Below are positions 7,749 to 15,896 of a DNA stretch of 64,000 nucleotides, piece after piece (within the stretch, counting starts at the first letter, position 1; each line of letters opens with the position of its first letter). The translations under genes and the position numbers were made by a program. Source of the DNA: Persephonella sp. IF05-L8 (GTDB taxonomy: Bacteria > Aquificota > Aquificia > Aquificales > Hydrogenothermaceae); the NCBI RefSeq assembly GCF_000703045.1, contig NZ_JNLJ01000005.1:163023-227022 (forward strand), given 5' to 3'. Under the pieces are notes generated by a model, which worked only from the letters and a program-made list of their open reading frames with translations, searched no databases and was not told where the DNA came from.

Positions 7749-10556
7749 ATGAAAAAGTTATACGGTTTTACAGGTTCACTCCCTGAATATTATCTGGTTT
7801 CTAAAACAAAAGAAAAATCTTTAGTAATTGCTGAAGACCAGAAAAGAAAAAAATTATTTTTGAATGATGCCAGAGTATATGCTGATTATCTCAAGAAAGA
7901 TATTCAGATTGTTGAACTACCATCCCAGATTGATAAATATGACCTTGAACTCCAAATTAAAAGAAATTTTGCCCTTACCCAGCTAATAAAAAGCAAAAAG
8001 CCTGTCATAGCTGTTTCAGACCCTAATATATTCAATACATTTATGAGAAAGAATTTCGACAAAGAGATAATTACCATCACCACAGGTATAGATTTAGATA
8101 GAGATTACCTAATCCATAAACTTGTTGAACACGGATACATTAGAGAAGAAAATCTTGAAAATGAAGGAGAGTTTTCAGTAAAAGGTGGAATTATCAGGAT
8201 TTATATCCCTTTTGCCGGTATTTTTGAGATAGATTTTTTTGGTGATACAGTTGAAAATATATTCCAGGTCTCAAAGCTAAATACCAGAAAAGAGATAAAT
8301 CAGATAGATATCTATCCTCTCTATGATGAACCTGTTATTCTCCGTTCAGGGATTGAAATCCAGTTTAGAGAAACAGAGAAAGAAAATGTTAGTAAATTTC
8401 TCAAAGATACAGATATTTATTATCTAAATATATACACAGAAATTGGAGAAGGTGTTTATTTATTAGATAAAGTATCTGAAGGAAAAAGAACTGACCACTC
8501 AGATTTCAAAAAAGTCCGTCTTCCACTAAGACAACCTGCTGTCTTAGAAGAAGAAAAAACTGTTTTTATACCAGAAAGCCAGGAAAATCTTGATTTTGAA
8601 TTTTCTCCCCTTGAGGTTGGAGATTACATAATCCATGAGGATTACGGGATAGGTATATTCAGGGGAATAGAAACAAGGGAAATCAAAGGAAAGACCTATG
8701 ATTTTATGATACTTGAGTATGCAGGGGGAGAAAAGATATATGTATCCTATCTACATTTTGATAAGATTTACAGATATACTCCACAGGGAAATGTTGTTTT
8801 AGACAAAATAGGTGGAACCTCATGGCGTAATCTCAAAAGAAAAATAAAAAATTCTCTAAAAAAAGTAGCAAAAGAACTGATTAAGCTCTACTCCCAGCGT
8901 CAGCAAATCACACGACCACCATTTGATATATCAGATGAGCTTATTTCTGAATTTGAAAAAAGTTTTCCCTACATAGAAACTCTAGACCAGCTAAAAGCCA
9001 TAAATGACGTCAAAAAAGATATGTCCTCTAACAAACCTATGGAAAGGGTTATTTGTGGAGATGTGGGATTTGGTAAAACAGAAGTTGCCCTTAGAGCCGC
9101 TTTTATTGCTGCAATGAATGGTAAGCAAACGGCAGTTTTAACTCCAACTACTATACTTTCTTATCAGCATTACAGAAATTTTAAGGAAAGACTTGAGCCA
9201 TTTGGAATAAAAGTTGAAAATCTGTCAAGGCTGAAATCCAAAAAAGAAACGGAAGAAATCTTAAGGCAGCTTGAAGAAGGGAAAATAGATATTGTTATTG
9301 GCACCCATAAACTACTTCAGGATAATGTTAAATTCAAAAATCTGGGCTTATTAATCATAGATGAGGAACACAGGTTCGGCGTCCGTGCAAAAGAAAAGAT
9401 AAGACATATCAAAAAAGATGTGGATACCCTTTATCTGACAGCAACTCCTATACCGAGAACATTAAATATGGCACTTTCAGGTTTAAAAGAACTATCTGTA
9501 ATTAAAACTCCCCCTGAAGGCAGGCTTGAGACAAAAACATACGTATTTGTGGAAAATGAAAATATGCTCAAAAAAGCAGTTGAGTTTGAGCTTAAAAGAA
9601 AAGGTCAGATTTTCTATCTGCACAACCGTATTGATACAATTGAGGAAAAGGCAAAAACACTTAAAGATATGTTCCCACAGGCAAATGTAGCAGTTGCTCA
9701 CGGCAGAATGAAGCCTAAACAGATAGAAAAGGTAATACTTGATTTTATTGAAGGAAAAATAGATATCCTTGTTTCAACCTCAATAATAGAAACAGGAATA
9801 GATATTCCAACTGCAAACACACTTATTGTTGAAAGGGCAGACCTTTTTGGTCTTGCACAGCTTTATCATCTTAGAGGAAGGGTAGGTCGGGGAAATATTC
9901 AGGCATACTGCTATCTACTTGTTCCTCCTGAGATATCAAAAGATGCAGAAAAAAGACTTGATGCAATTCTGAGATTAACCAGACCAGGTGCAGGTCTTAA
10001 AATTTCTATAGAGGATATGCAGATTAGAGGAGCAGGAAATATACTTGGGGTTGAGCAAAGCGGACACATAAAAGCCGTAGGATATGAGATGTATATTAAA
10101 CTACTTCAGGAAACTATTTCAGAAGAAAAGGGTGGCTCAGAAAAAGAACCTGTGATGGTTGTTGATATAGAGAGTTATATACCTGAGGAGTTTATACCAG
10201 ACCCTAAAGAAAGGATGAATATATATATGACTGTGTCAAAAGCTATAGATTATCAGGAAATAGAACATATCCGTAAATATCTGAAGGATTTTTACTCAGG
10301 ACTACCAGATGTGTTTGAGCTATATCTGGAGATTGAAAAACTCAAAAAGGCCGCAACAGGAAAAGGCATCAACAAAATAGAGCTAAGGGAACCTGTTACA
10401 ACAATTTATATGGATACAGAAAATCCGCCGTCACCGGAGTTTATAATGGAACTACCAAAAAATTTTGATATTAAGTTTTTATCACCTGAAAAAGTTGAGA
10501 TATTTTTAAATAAAAAGGAAATACCTAAACTAACAGAATTACTCCTGAGATTGTGA
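7749..10556 (+). CDS. mfd: Transcription-repair coupling factor
   Basis: Mfd removes RNA polymerase stalled at lesions and recruits UvrA. In order: a UvrB-like N-terminal module (about 1-230; GEFSVKGGIIRIYIPF, IDFFGD), the CarD-type RNA polymerase interaction domain (about 280-345; VGDYIIHEDYGIGIF), and the SF2 translocase core. The core has Walker A in GDVGFGKTEVALRAA, DEEH in IDEEHRFGVRAKEK, TATPIPRTLNMA, and RGRVGRG. The C-terminal TRCF domain starts near 790. At 935 residues it is about 200 shorter than E. coli Mfd, mainly at the N-terminus. It has no clear ribosome binding site. Its end overlaps the convergent flavodoxin gene by 18 bases. Confidence 0.95.
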   Translation: MKKLYGFTGSLPEYYLVSKTKEKSLVIAEDQKRKKLFLNDARVYADYLKKDIQIVELPSQIDKYDLELQIKRNFALTQLIKSKKPVIAVSDPNIFNTFMRKNFDKEIITITTGIDLDRDYLIHKLVEHGYIREENLENEGEFSVKGGIIRIYIPFAGIFEIDFFGDTVENIFQVSKLNTRKEINQIDIYPLYDEPVILRSGIEIQFRETEKENVSKFLKDTDIYYLNIYTEIGEGVYLLDKVSEGKRTDHSDFKKVRLPLRQPAVLEEEKTVFIPESQENLDFEFSPLEVGDYIIHEDYGIGIFRGIETREIKGKTYDFMILEYAGGEKIYVSYLHFDKIYRYTPQGNVVLDKIGGTSWRNLKRKIKNSLKKVAKELIKLYSQRQQITRPPFDISDELISEFEKSFPYIETLDQLKAINDVKKDMSSNKPMERVICGDVGFGKTEVALRAAFIAAMNGKQTAVLTPTTILSYQHYRNFKERLEPFGIKVENLSRLKSKKETEEILRQLEEGKIDIVIGTHKLLQDNVKFKNLGLLIIDEEHRFGVRAKEKIRHIKKDVDTLYLTATPIPRTLNMALSGLKELSVIKTPPEGRLETKTYVFVENENMLKKAVEFELKRKGQIFYLHNRIDTIEEKAKTLKDMFPQANVAVAHGRMKPKQIEKVILDFIEGKIDILVSTSIIETGIDIPTANTLIVERADLFGLAQLYHLRGRVGRGNIQAYCYLLVPPEISKDAEKRLDAILRLTRPGAGLKISIEDMQIRGAGNILGVEQSGHIKAVGYEMYIKLLQETISEEKGGSEKEPVMVVDIESYIPEEFIPDPKERMNIYMTVSKAIDYQEIEHIRKYLKDFYSGLPDVFELYLEIEKLKKAATGKGINKIELREPVTTIYMDTENPPSPEFIMELPKNFDIKFLSPEKVEIFLNKKEIPKLTELLLRL

Positions 10557-11072
10557 TTTTTTATACTCCTTTTTGCCGTCAACATAGACAAGAACCCATT
10601 GGGCAAGCCTTTCTCCCAGTCTTTCACAGGCTTTAATTTCTTCTTCCTTTCTCGGCTCACCTGCAGATACAGCTCCATAGTGGAGCGTAAATTTATCCCC
10701 TGTGTAATCTGTAACTCCAAACACTAAAAATCCATAGTTCATCAAAATTGTAAGAATAGACATACAGGCTATCTCATTTCCGCCGCCCCATCCACCAGAG
10801 GAAGAAAATGCACATCCAATTTTGCCATCTATCTCACCCCATAAATCAACAAGGTCATCCCAGAACTTTTTCATTTTCCATGAAACAACGCCAAGATGTG
10901 TAGGGCTACCAACAGCTACACCATCACACCAGAGGATATCCTCTTTTGTAGCTTCATCAACACTTTTAAGCCTGACCTCAACAGGATATTTTTTTGCTCC
11001 TTTTGCCACATATTCAGCCATTTTCGCAGTGTGTCCTGTCTGTGTGTCGTATAAAACCAGAACCTTACCCAT
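10539..11072 (-). CDS. Flavodoxin-family NAD(P)H:quinone oxidoreductase-like protein (WrbA-like)
   Basis: The 177-residue sequence opens VLVLYDTQTGHTAKMAEYVA, the FMN phosphate-binding loop of flavodoxins. VGSPTHLGVVSWKMKKFWDD and FSSSGGWGGGNEIACMSIL form the isoalloxazine-contacting loops seen in WrbA and related flavoproteins. It should bind FMN and carry out one- or two-electron transfer in the cytoplasm. It is shorter than classical WrbA (about 198), so a general flavodoxin-family label is safer. It has a strong AGGAGAGG ribosome binding site and is 15 bases from dnaE, downstream of it on the same strand. Confidence 0.82.
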   Translation of the reverse strand: MGKVLVLYDTQTGHTAKMAEYVAKGAKKYPVEVRLKSVDEATKEDILWCDGVAVGSPTHLGVVSWKMKKFWDDLVDLWGEIDGKIGCAFSSSGGWGGGNEIACMSILTILMNYGFLVFGVTDYTGDKFTLHYGAVSAGEPRKEEEIKACERLGERLAQWVLVYVDGKKEYKKSQSQE

Positions 11073-11087
11073 TTTTACCTCTCCTTT

Positions 11088-14000
11088 CTATTCAAAGAAG
11101 AATTCCTCTGGAGATAGAATTTTTGATATTTCCTGTTTAAACTCATCATTTATATCAACTGCAAAATTACTATGGGCTGCTATTTCTGCTTTAAACTTAC
11201 CTGGTTCATTAATTTCAATTATTACATCTTTATCGCCTTTATATTTTTCGCAAATTTCCTTTAGTTTAACTGCAACCCCGTTCATTGCTTTTTCCTTGGA
11301 TAAAACAAACCTGACTGCTGAAACCTGTTTGTTGATATATTCAACAGGAGTAACATTTATTGCGTTCATTGAGACTTTTTCCTGTTCCTCATTTATCTCA
11401 ATGCTTCCTTCTATAATCACAATTTTATCCTCTTCCAGAAATGATGTATCTTCCATTTTATCGGTAAAAACTCTGACATCTATAATTCCTGTTTCATCCT
11501 GAACTGTCATTATTGCCATTGTAGCTCCTGAGCGGGTTTTCTTCCTTTTGATATCAGAGATAACCCCTGCAATTTTGACTTTGTCCCCTGTTTTCCTATC
11601 AATCAGTTTGTTTATAGGAGTTACATATCCTCTTAGTTCTTTTTCGTAGGCCTTTAATGGATGTCCTGATAGGTAAAACCCAAGAACTTCTTTTTCATAA
11701 TTGAGTTTTTCCTTTTCAGATAAAGGATTTGCCTTTTCATAGGAAACAACTGGTTCGGTGTTTTCAACAGTCATCAAACCAAATAATGAGTTTTGACCAG
11801 AGGCTTTAAGCTCCCTTGTTTTCTGGCCGGCTGATAATGCTTTGTCCACTGTAGCAAGCATAATGCCTCTATCAACACCTGTAAAATCAAAGGCACCGGC
11901 TTTTATCAAAGCTTCAAGAACCCTTTTGTTTAACTTTTTGGAATCCACTCTTTCTGCTATATCAAAGATATCTGTGTATTTTCCGTTTGCTTCTCTTTCT
12001 TCTACTATCTCTTCTGCTGATTGCTCTCCAACATTCTTAATCCTTGCCAGTCCAAATCTGATTTTTCCTTTATCCTCAATATAAAACTCTGCACGGGATT
12101 TGTTTACATCAGGTGGAAGCAGTTGTATTCCAAAATCTTTCATATCCAGAAGAAGATTAAGGAATTTATCATCATTTCCTTCTGTTGTCAGCTTAACTGC
12201 AAAGAATTCCTCTGGATAGTAGGTTTTGATATAGGCTGTCCAGTATGTAAGATAAGCATAGGCTGTTGAGTGTGATTTGTTAAATGAGTAAGATGCGAAC
12301 TTTTCTATATCATCCCATAGCTTTTCTATCTTTTGTTTATCAAATCCGTTTTTGACTGCTCCGGATATAAATCTATCTTTCATTTTGGCCATGACATCGG
12401 CCTTTTTCTTACCTATAGCTTTCCTGAGGGTATCAGCTTCTGCCATTGTGAAACCAGAAAGAATGTTAGCCATGAACATAATTTGCTCTTGATAAATACA
12501 GTTATGGGAGATGATATCATTTGCTATAAAGTTATGGGTTCCTTTTACTTCTATATCATAAACATGTTCTTTACCAACATACTCAATACTCTTTATAGGA
12601 ATAAATCCTATATCTCCATCTAACAGTGCAAAAAGTTCTTTATCTTCTATTACAGAGGCAACTTTTTCTATCACTTTTGTAGATACAAAATTCTGCTCTC
12701 CATTAAAGAAATTGCTTCTCCGAATTCCTGATTTCCTTGCAAATTCTCTTCTTGATAAAGCGTTTTTATCGCAAAACTCATTAACTTTTTCAAGAATAAC
12801 ATCTTTAGGATAAAAACAGCTATCTTTAGAAGATGACATTTCTCTGTTTTTCTTTTCAGAGGTCATGAAAGGTAATATCCATTTTTTGAATGCAGACAGG
12901 TCATAAATGGTTATTTGATAAGCTGTTTTATCAGAATAGGTTGATTTATATATATGTGCTTTTATACCAATCCTTAGAAGCAGAGAATATAAGCCTTTAG
13001 CCAAATCTTCAGAAATTGTTTTTATATGGGCTAAATTTTTTCCTATAAAACCATCACAATCGCAGTAGTATGCAAGGAATTTTGCAATGGATTTTTTATC
13101 TAAAGAAAAGACGAACTCAGGGATAAATTTTTCATTGGATTTTTTATGGAAAAGTCCCAATTCTTTTAGCCAGTTTATAAGCTGATTGCTATGATAAGAG
13201 TTTCTCTCTTTACTCGTTACATATATATTCCATACATCTCTTTTTCTCTTGAATTCTTTAAAGGTTATGTTATCAAAAGCATTTAAAACAGCTTCTTTAA
13301 ACTTATCTATTAAAGATTTATCCTTATTTACAAAAGCGACTGAACTTTTTGCAAGGTAACCATCAGCAAGAAGATAAGCTAAAACTCTTAGTTTTTTTTC
13401 ATCATATTCTTTGCCTTCAATATCAACTGATGTTGGAATAGCCAGCAGGTCTTTATCTATATCTAAGTCTTTTAGTTCTTTCCATCCAAAAGGAGTTAAA
13501 AACTTATGTTCAGCTGTTGCTTTTATCTCAAGACCATTTTTAAGGGTTATTTTGTAAACATCTTTTATTCCATTATCAAAACAGTGGGTTATTTTCCCTT
13601 TTCTAAGTTTATTAGTTTTTGTATCTAATGTAAGGACTTCTTCATCTACTAAGTTGTTTTCCACAATATCTTTTATTGTTTTTCTTGTTCCATCTGCAAA
13701 GGTTATTAGAGTATCCCCTGTCAAACACAAGCCGTATGTTTCTTCAAGAATATCCTTAACCTCTTCAAATGGATACTCAACAGGTTTTCTACCATGCTTT
13801 CTTTCTATAAAATCATCTACCATTCCGGACATAAGGGGTCCTGGTCTGAACAGGGCAAGGATAGCTATGATTTCATCAAATTTATCCGGTTTTAGCCTTG
13901 TAAGGAGATTTTGCATTCCTTTTGATTCAAGCTGGAATACTCCTGTGGTTTTGCCTGATTGAAGCAGCTTGTAAACATTAGGGTCATCAAAACCAAGCTC

Positions 14001-15812
14001 AAGGAAATTCAGCTCAACACCGTGTCTTTCCTTGACCAGTTTTCTCATATAATCAAGTTCGGTAAGGGTTTTCAGACCGAGAAAGTCCATTTTAACAAGA
14101 CCAAGCATCTCAAGGGTTCCCATATCAAACTGGGTGGCTTTTGTGCCATCTTTATCAACGTATACCGGAACATACTCATCAAGGTCGCCTGGAGCAATAA
14201 CTACACCGGCGGCGTGAATTCCTGTATGTCTTGCTGAACCTTCAAGCTTCCTTGCAAGGTCTATAAGTTTTCTGACCTTTTCATCTGTTTCGTAAAGCTT
14301 TCTAAACTCTGGATTTGCCTCAAGGTTTTCATCAATTGTGAGGGTTGAGCCTTGCACAGGACCCGGCAGTATCATTTTTGCAATCTTGTCGGCTTCTGTG
14401 TAAGAAAATCCCAGAGCCCGTGCAACATCTCTGATAACCATTTTGGATTTCATAAAGTTGTATGTAATAATCTGGGCAACAGCATTTTCGCCGTATTTAT
14501 TTTTTACATACTCTATGACTTTAGGTCTGTTTTCCTGACAGAAATCCACGTCAATGTCAGGCATAGAAATTCTATCCGGATTTAAAAATCTCTCAAAAAT
14601 CAGACCGTGTTGTAGTGGGTCAACATCGGTAATTCCCAGAGTGTATGCAACAAGCGACCCTGCTGCACTACCTCTTCCGGGACCAACAGGAATACCGTTT
14701 TGTTTCGCATAGTTAATAAAATCCTGCACTATCAAGAAATACTCAGGGAAGCCCATTTGTTTTATAACATTTATTTCATACTCAAGTCTTTCTTTATACT
14801 GCTGATATTTTTCTTTTGGGAGGTCTTTCATTTTAGATAATCTTTTTTCCAGCCCTTCCCATGCCAGTTTTTCAAAATATTTTTCTTTTTCTTCATAGGT
14901 GGCTTCTCTGTCAAGTCCAGGAATTTGGAATTTAGGGAATAGGTATCCTCTTGTTTCTGCTGTATCTATCTCAACATTACATTTTTCCGCAATTTCCATT
15001 GTGTTTTTTAGGGCTTCTTCATAGCCTTTGAATTTTTGATACATCTCTTCTGGTGTTGTGAAATGAAGCCCCCTAACTTTGAATGCTCTACCTTTTTCCT
15101 TAAGCTCTTTTAAGGTCATTTTCATTTGAAGGGCTTTTATGATATCGTGGGCTTCTGCATCTTCTTCGTTAAGATAATGGGAATCGTTTGTTGCTACTAT
15201 CTTTACGTCAAGTTTTTTGGCCAGCTCAAAAAGACCTTTATTTGCTTCCTCCTGCTCCTCAAGACCATTAAGCTGTATTTCAAAATACAGGTCTTCTCCG
15301 AATATATCCTTCAGCCTTTTTGCATATTCATAGGCTTCATCAAATTTTCCCTTTGAAAGCAGATGAGGAATAAATCCTTTAAGACAGGCTGTCTGGCATA
15401 TCAGTCCTTCATGGTATTTTTCAAGTAGTTCCCAGTCTATACGGGGTTTGTAATAAAAACCTTCTGTATATGCAAGGGAGGAAAGTTTCATGAGATTTTT
15501 AAATCCCTGTTTGTCTTTGGCATGCAAAATCAGGTGATAGTTCTTGTCTGCAAGAATGCTGTCTGAACCTTCTCCCTTTTTCTCAAATCTATTGTTGGTG
15601 AAATATGCTTCCATTCCGATGATTGGCTTTACGCCAACCTTTTTCATCTCTTGATAGAACTCTATGGCACCGAATATGTTTCCATGGTCTGTTAAGGCTA
15701 CTGCTTTGTATCCATACTCCTGTGCTTTTTGTGCCAGTTCAGGTATTTTTATCATTCCGTCAAGCATTGAGTAATGGCTGTGAAGGTGTAAATGGACAAA
15801 ATCTTTTGACAT
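11088..15812 (-). CDS. dnaE: DNA polymerase III alpha subunit, interrupted by an in-frame intein
   Basis: This is the replicative polymerase subunit. The frame encodes 1574 residues. Removing the intein (696-1104) leaves 1165, the normal DnaE length. The N-terminal PHP domain shows HLHLHSHYSMLDG and ALTDHGNIFGAIEF. The palm has GPGRGSAAGSLVAYTLGI and PDIDVDF with catalytic Asp419 and Asp421, plus KMDFLGLKTL. The conserved YG-x-x-YQEQIM motif is the intein site. FASYSFNKSHSTAYA is intact. The OB fold (VKIAGVISDIKRKKTRSG) lies in the last 250 residues. The PHP histidines look intact, so a metal-dependent nuclease activity is possible. ATG 15812 has only a weak ribosome binding site. Confidence 0.97.
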   Translation of the reverse strand: MSKDFVHLHLHSHYSMLDGMIKIPELAQKAQEYGYKAVALTDHGNIFGAIEFYQEMKKVGVKPIIGMEAYFTNNRFEKKGEGSDSILADKNYHLILHAKDKQGFKNLMKLSSLAYTEGFYYKPRIDWELLEKYHEGLICQTACLKGFIPHLLSKGKFDEAYEYAKRLKDIFGEDLYFEIQLNGLEEQEEANKGLFELAKKLDVKIVATNDSHYLNEEDAEAHDIIKALQMKMTLKELKEKGRAFKVRGLHFTTPEEMYQKFKGYEEALKNTMEIAEKCNVEIDTAETRGYLFPKFQIPGLDREATYEEKEKYFEKLAWEGLEKRLSKMKDLPKEKYQQYKERLEYEINVIKQMGFPEYFLIVQDFINYAKQNGIPVGPGRGSAAGSLVAYTLGITDVDPLQHGLIFERFLNPDRISMPDIDVDFCQENRPKVIEYVKNKYGENAVAQIITYNFMKSKMVIRDVARALGFSYTEADKIAKMILPGPVQGSTLTIDENLEANPEFRKLYETDEKVRKLIDLARKLEGSARHTGIHAAGVVIAPGDLDEYVPVYVDKDGTKATQFDMGTLEMLGLVKMDFLGLKTLTELDYMRKLVKERHGVELNFLELGFDDPNVYKLLQSGKTTGVFQLESKGMQNLLTRLKPDKFDEIIAILALFRPGPLMSGMVDDFIERKHGRKPVEYPFEEVKDILEETYGLCLTGDTLITFADGTRKTIKDIVENNLVDEEVLTLDTKTNKLRKGKITHCFDNGIKDVYKITLKNGLEIKATAEHKFLTPFGWKELKDLDIDKDLLAIPTSVDIEGKEYDEKKLRVLAYLLADGYLAKSSVAFVNKDKSLIDKFKEAVLNAFDNITFKEFKRKRDVWNIYVTSKERNSYHSNQLINWLKELGLFHKKSNEKFIPEFVFSLDKKSIAKFLAYYCDCDGFIGKNLAHIKTISEDLAKGLYSLLLRIGIKAHIYKSTYSDKTAYQITIYDLSAFKKWILPFMTSEKKNREMSSSKDSCFYPKDVILEKVNEFCDKNALSRREFARKSGIRRSNFFNGEQNFVSTKVIEKVASVIEDKELFALLDGDIGFIPIKSIEYVGKEHVYDIEVKGTHNFIANDIISHNCIYQEQIMFMANILSGFTMAEADTLRKAIGKKKADVMAKMKDRFISGAVKNGFDKQKIEKLWDDIEKFASYSFNKSHSTAYAYLTYWTAYIKTYYPEEFFAVKLTTEGNDDKFLNLLLDMKDFGIQLLPPDVNKSRAEFYIEDKGKIRFGLARIKNVGEQSAEEIVEEREANGKYTDIFDIAERVDSKKLNKRVLEALIKAGAFDFTGVDRGIMLATVDKALSAGQKTRELKASGQNSLFGLMTVENTEPVVSYEKANPLSEKEKLNYEKEVLGFYLSGHPLKAYEKELRGYVTPINKLIDRKTGDKVKIAGVISDIKRKKTRSGATMAIMTVQDETGIIDVRVFTDKMEDTSFLEEDKIVIIEGSIEINEEQEKVSMNAINVTPVEYINKQVSAVRFVLSKEKAMNGVAVKLKEICEKYKGDKDVIIEINEPGKFKAEIAAHSNFAVDINDEFKQEISKILSPEEFFFE
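12501..13727 (-). mobile_element. DnaE intein with LAGLIDADG-type homing endonuclease motifs (409 residues)
   Basis: The protein splices itself out post-translationally. It starts at Cys696 of the precursor (CLTGDTLITFADG, block A) and ends HN at 1103-1104, followed by the +1 Cys of CIYQEQIM. Block B is TAEHKF (intein residues 71-76). Block F/G is VYDIEVKGTHNFIANDIISH plus Asn. Two LAGLIDADG-like helices, VLAYLLADGYL (115-125) and FLAYYCDCDGFI (217-228), keep the acidic residue before Gly, so the endonuclease may be active. Residues about 305-360 look like a helix-turn-helix. Hand counts in sampled 60-base rows give about 22-35% GC inside against about 48% in an extein row, which fits transfer. 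Confidence 0.93.
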
Positions 15813-15896
15813 TTTCCCAACCCCGTATCTGTTTTGAGGAATAAAAATCTATAAAAATTTTTCGATTAAATCAATCTTGAAATTTAGGGAAATTTG

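Noticed and set aside
10822-11502. A 226-codon plus-strand frame across the flavodoxin and dnaE genes
   Set aside because: It runs antisense through two well-supported genes, has no family signature, and is Ser/Thr/Phe-rich as expected from the complement of AT-rich coding DNA.
12501-13727. The insert in dnaE as the cyanobacterial split-intein site
   Set aside because: Cyanobacterial DnaE split inteins lie at the FNKSHSTAY motif. That motif is intact here, and this intein sits at the YQEQ motif instead.
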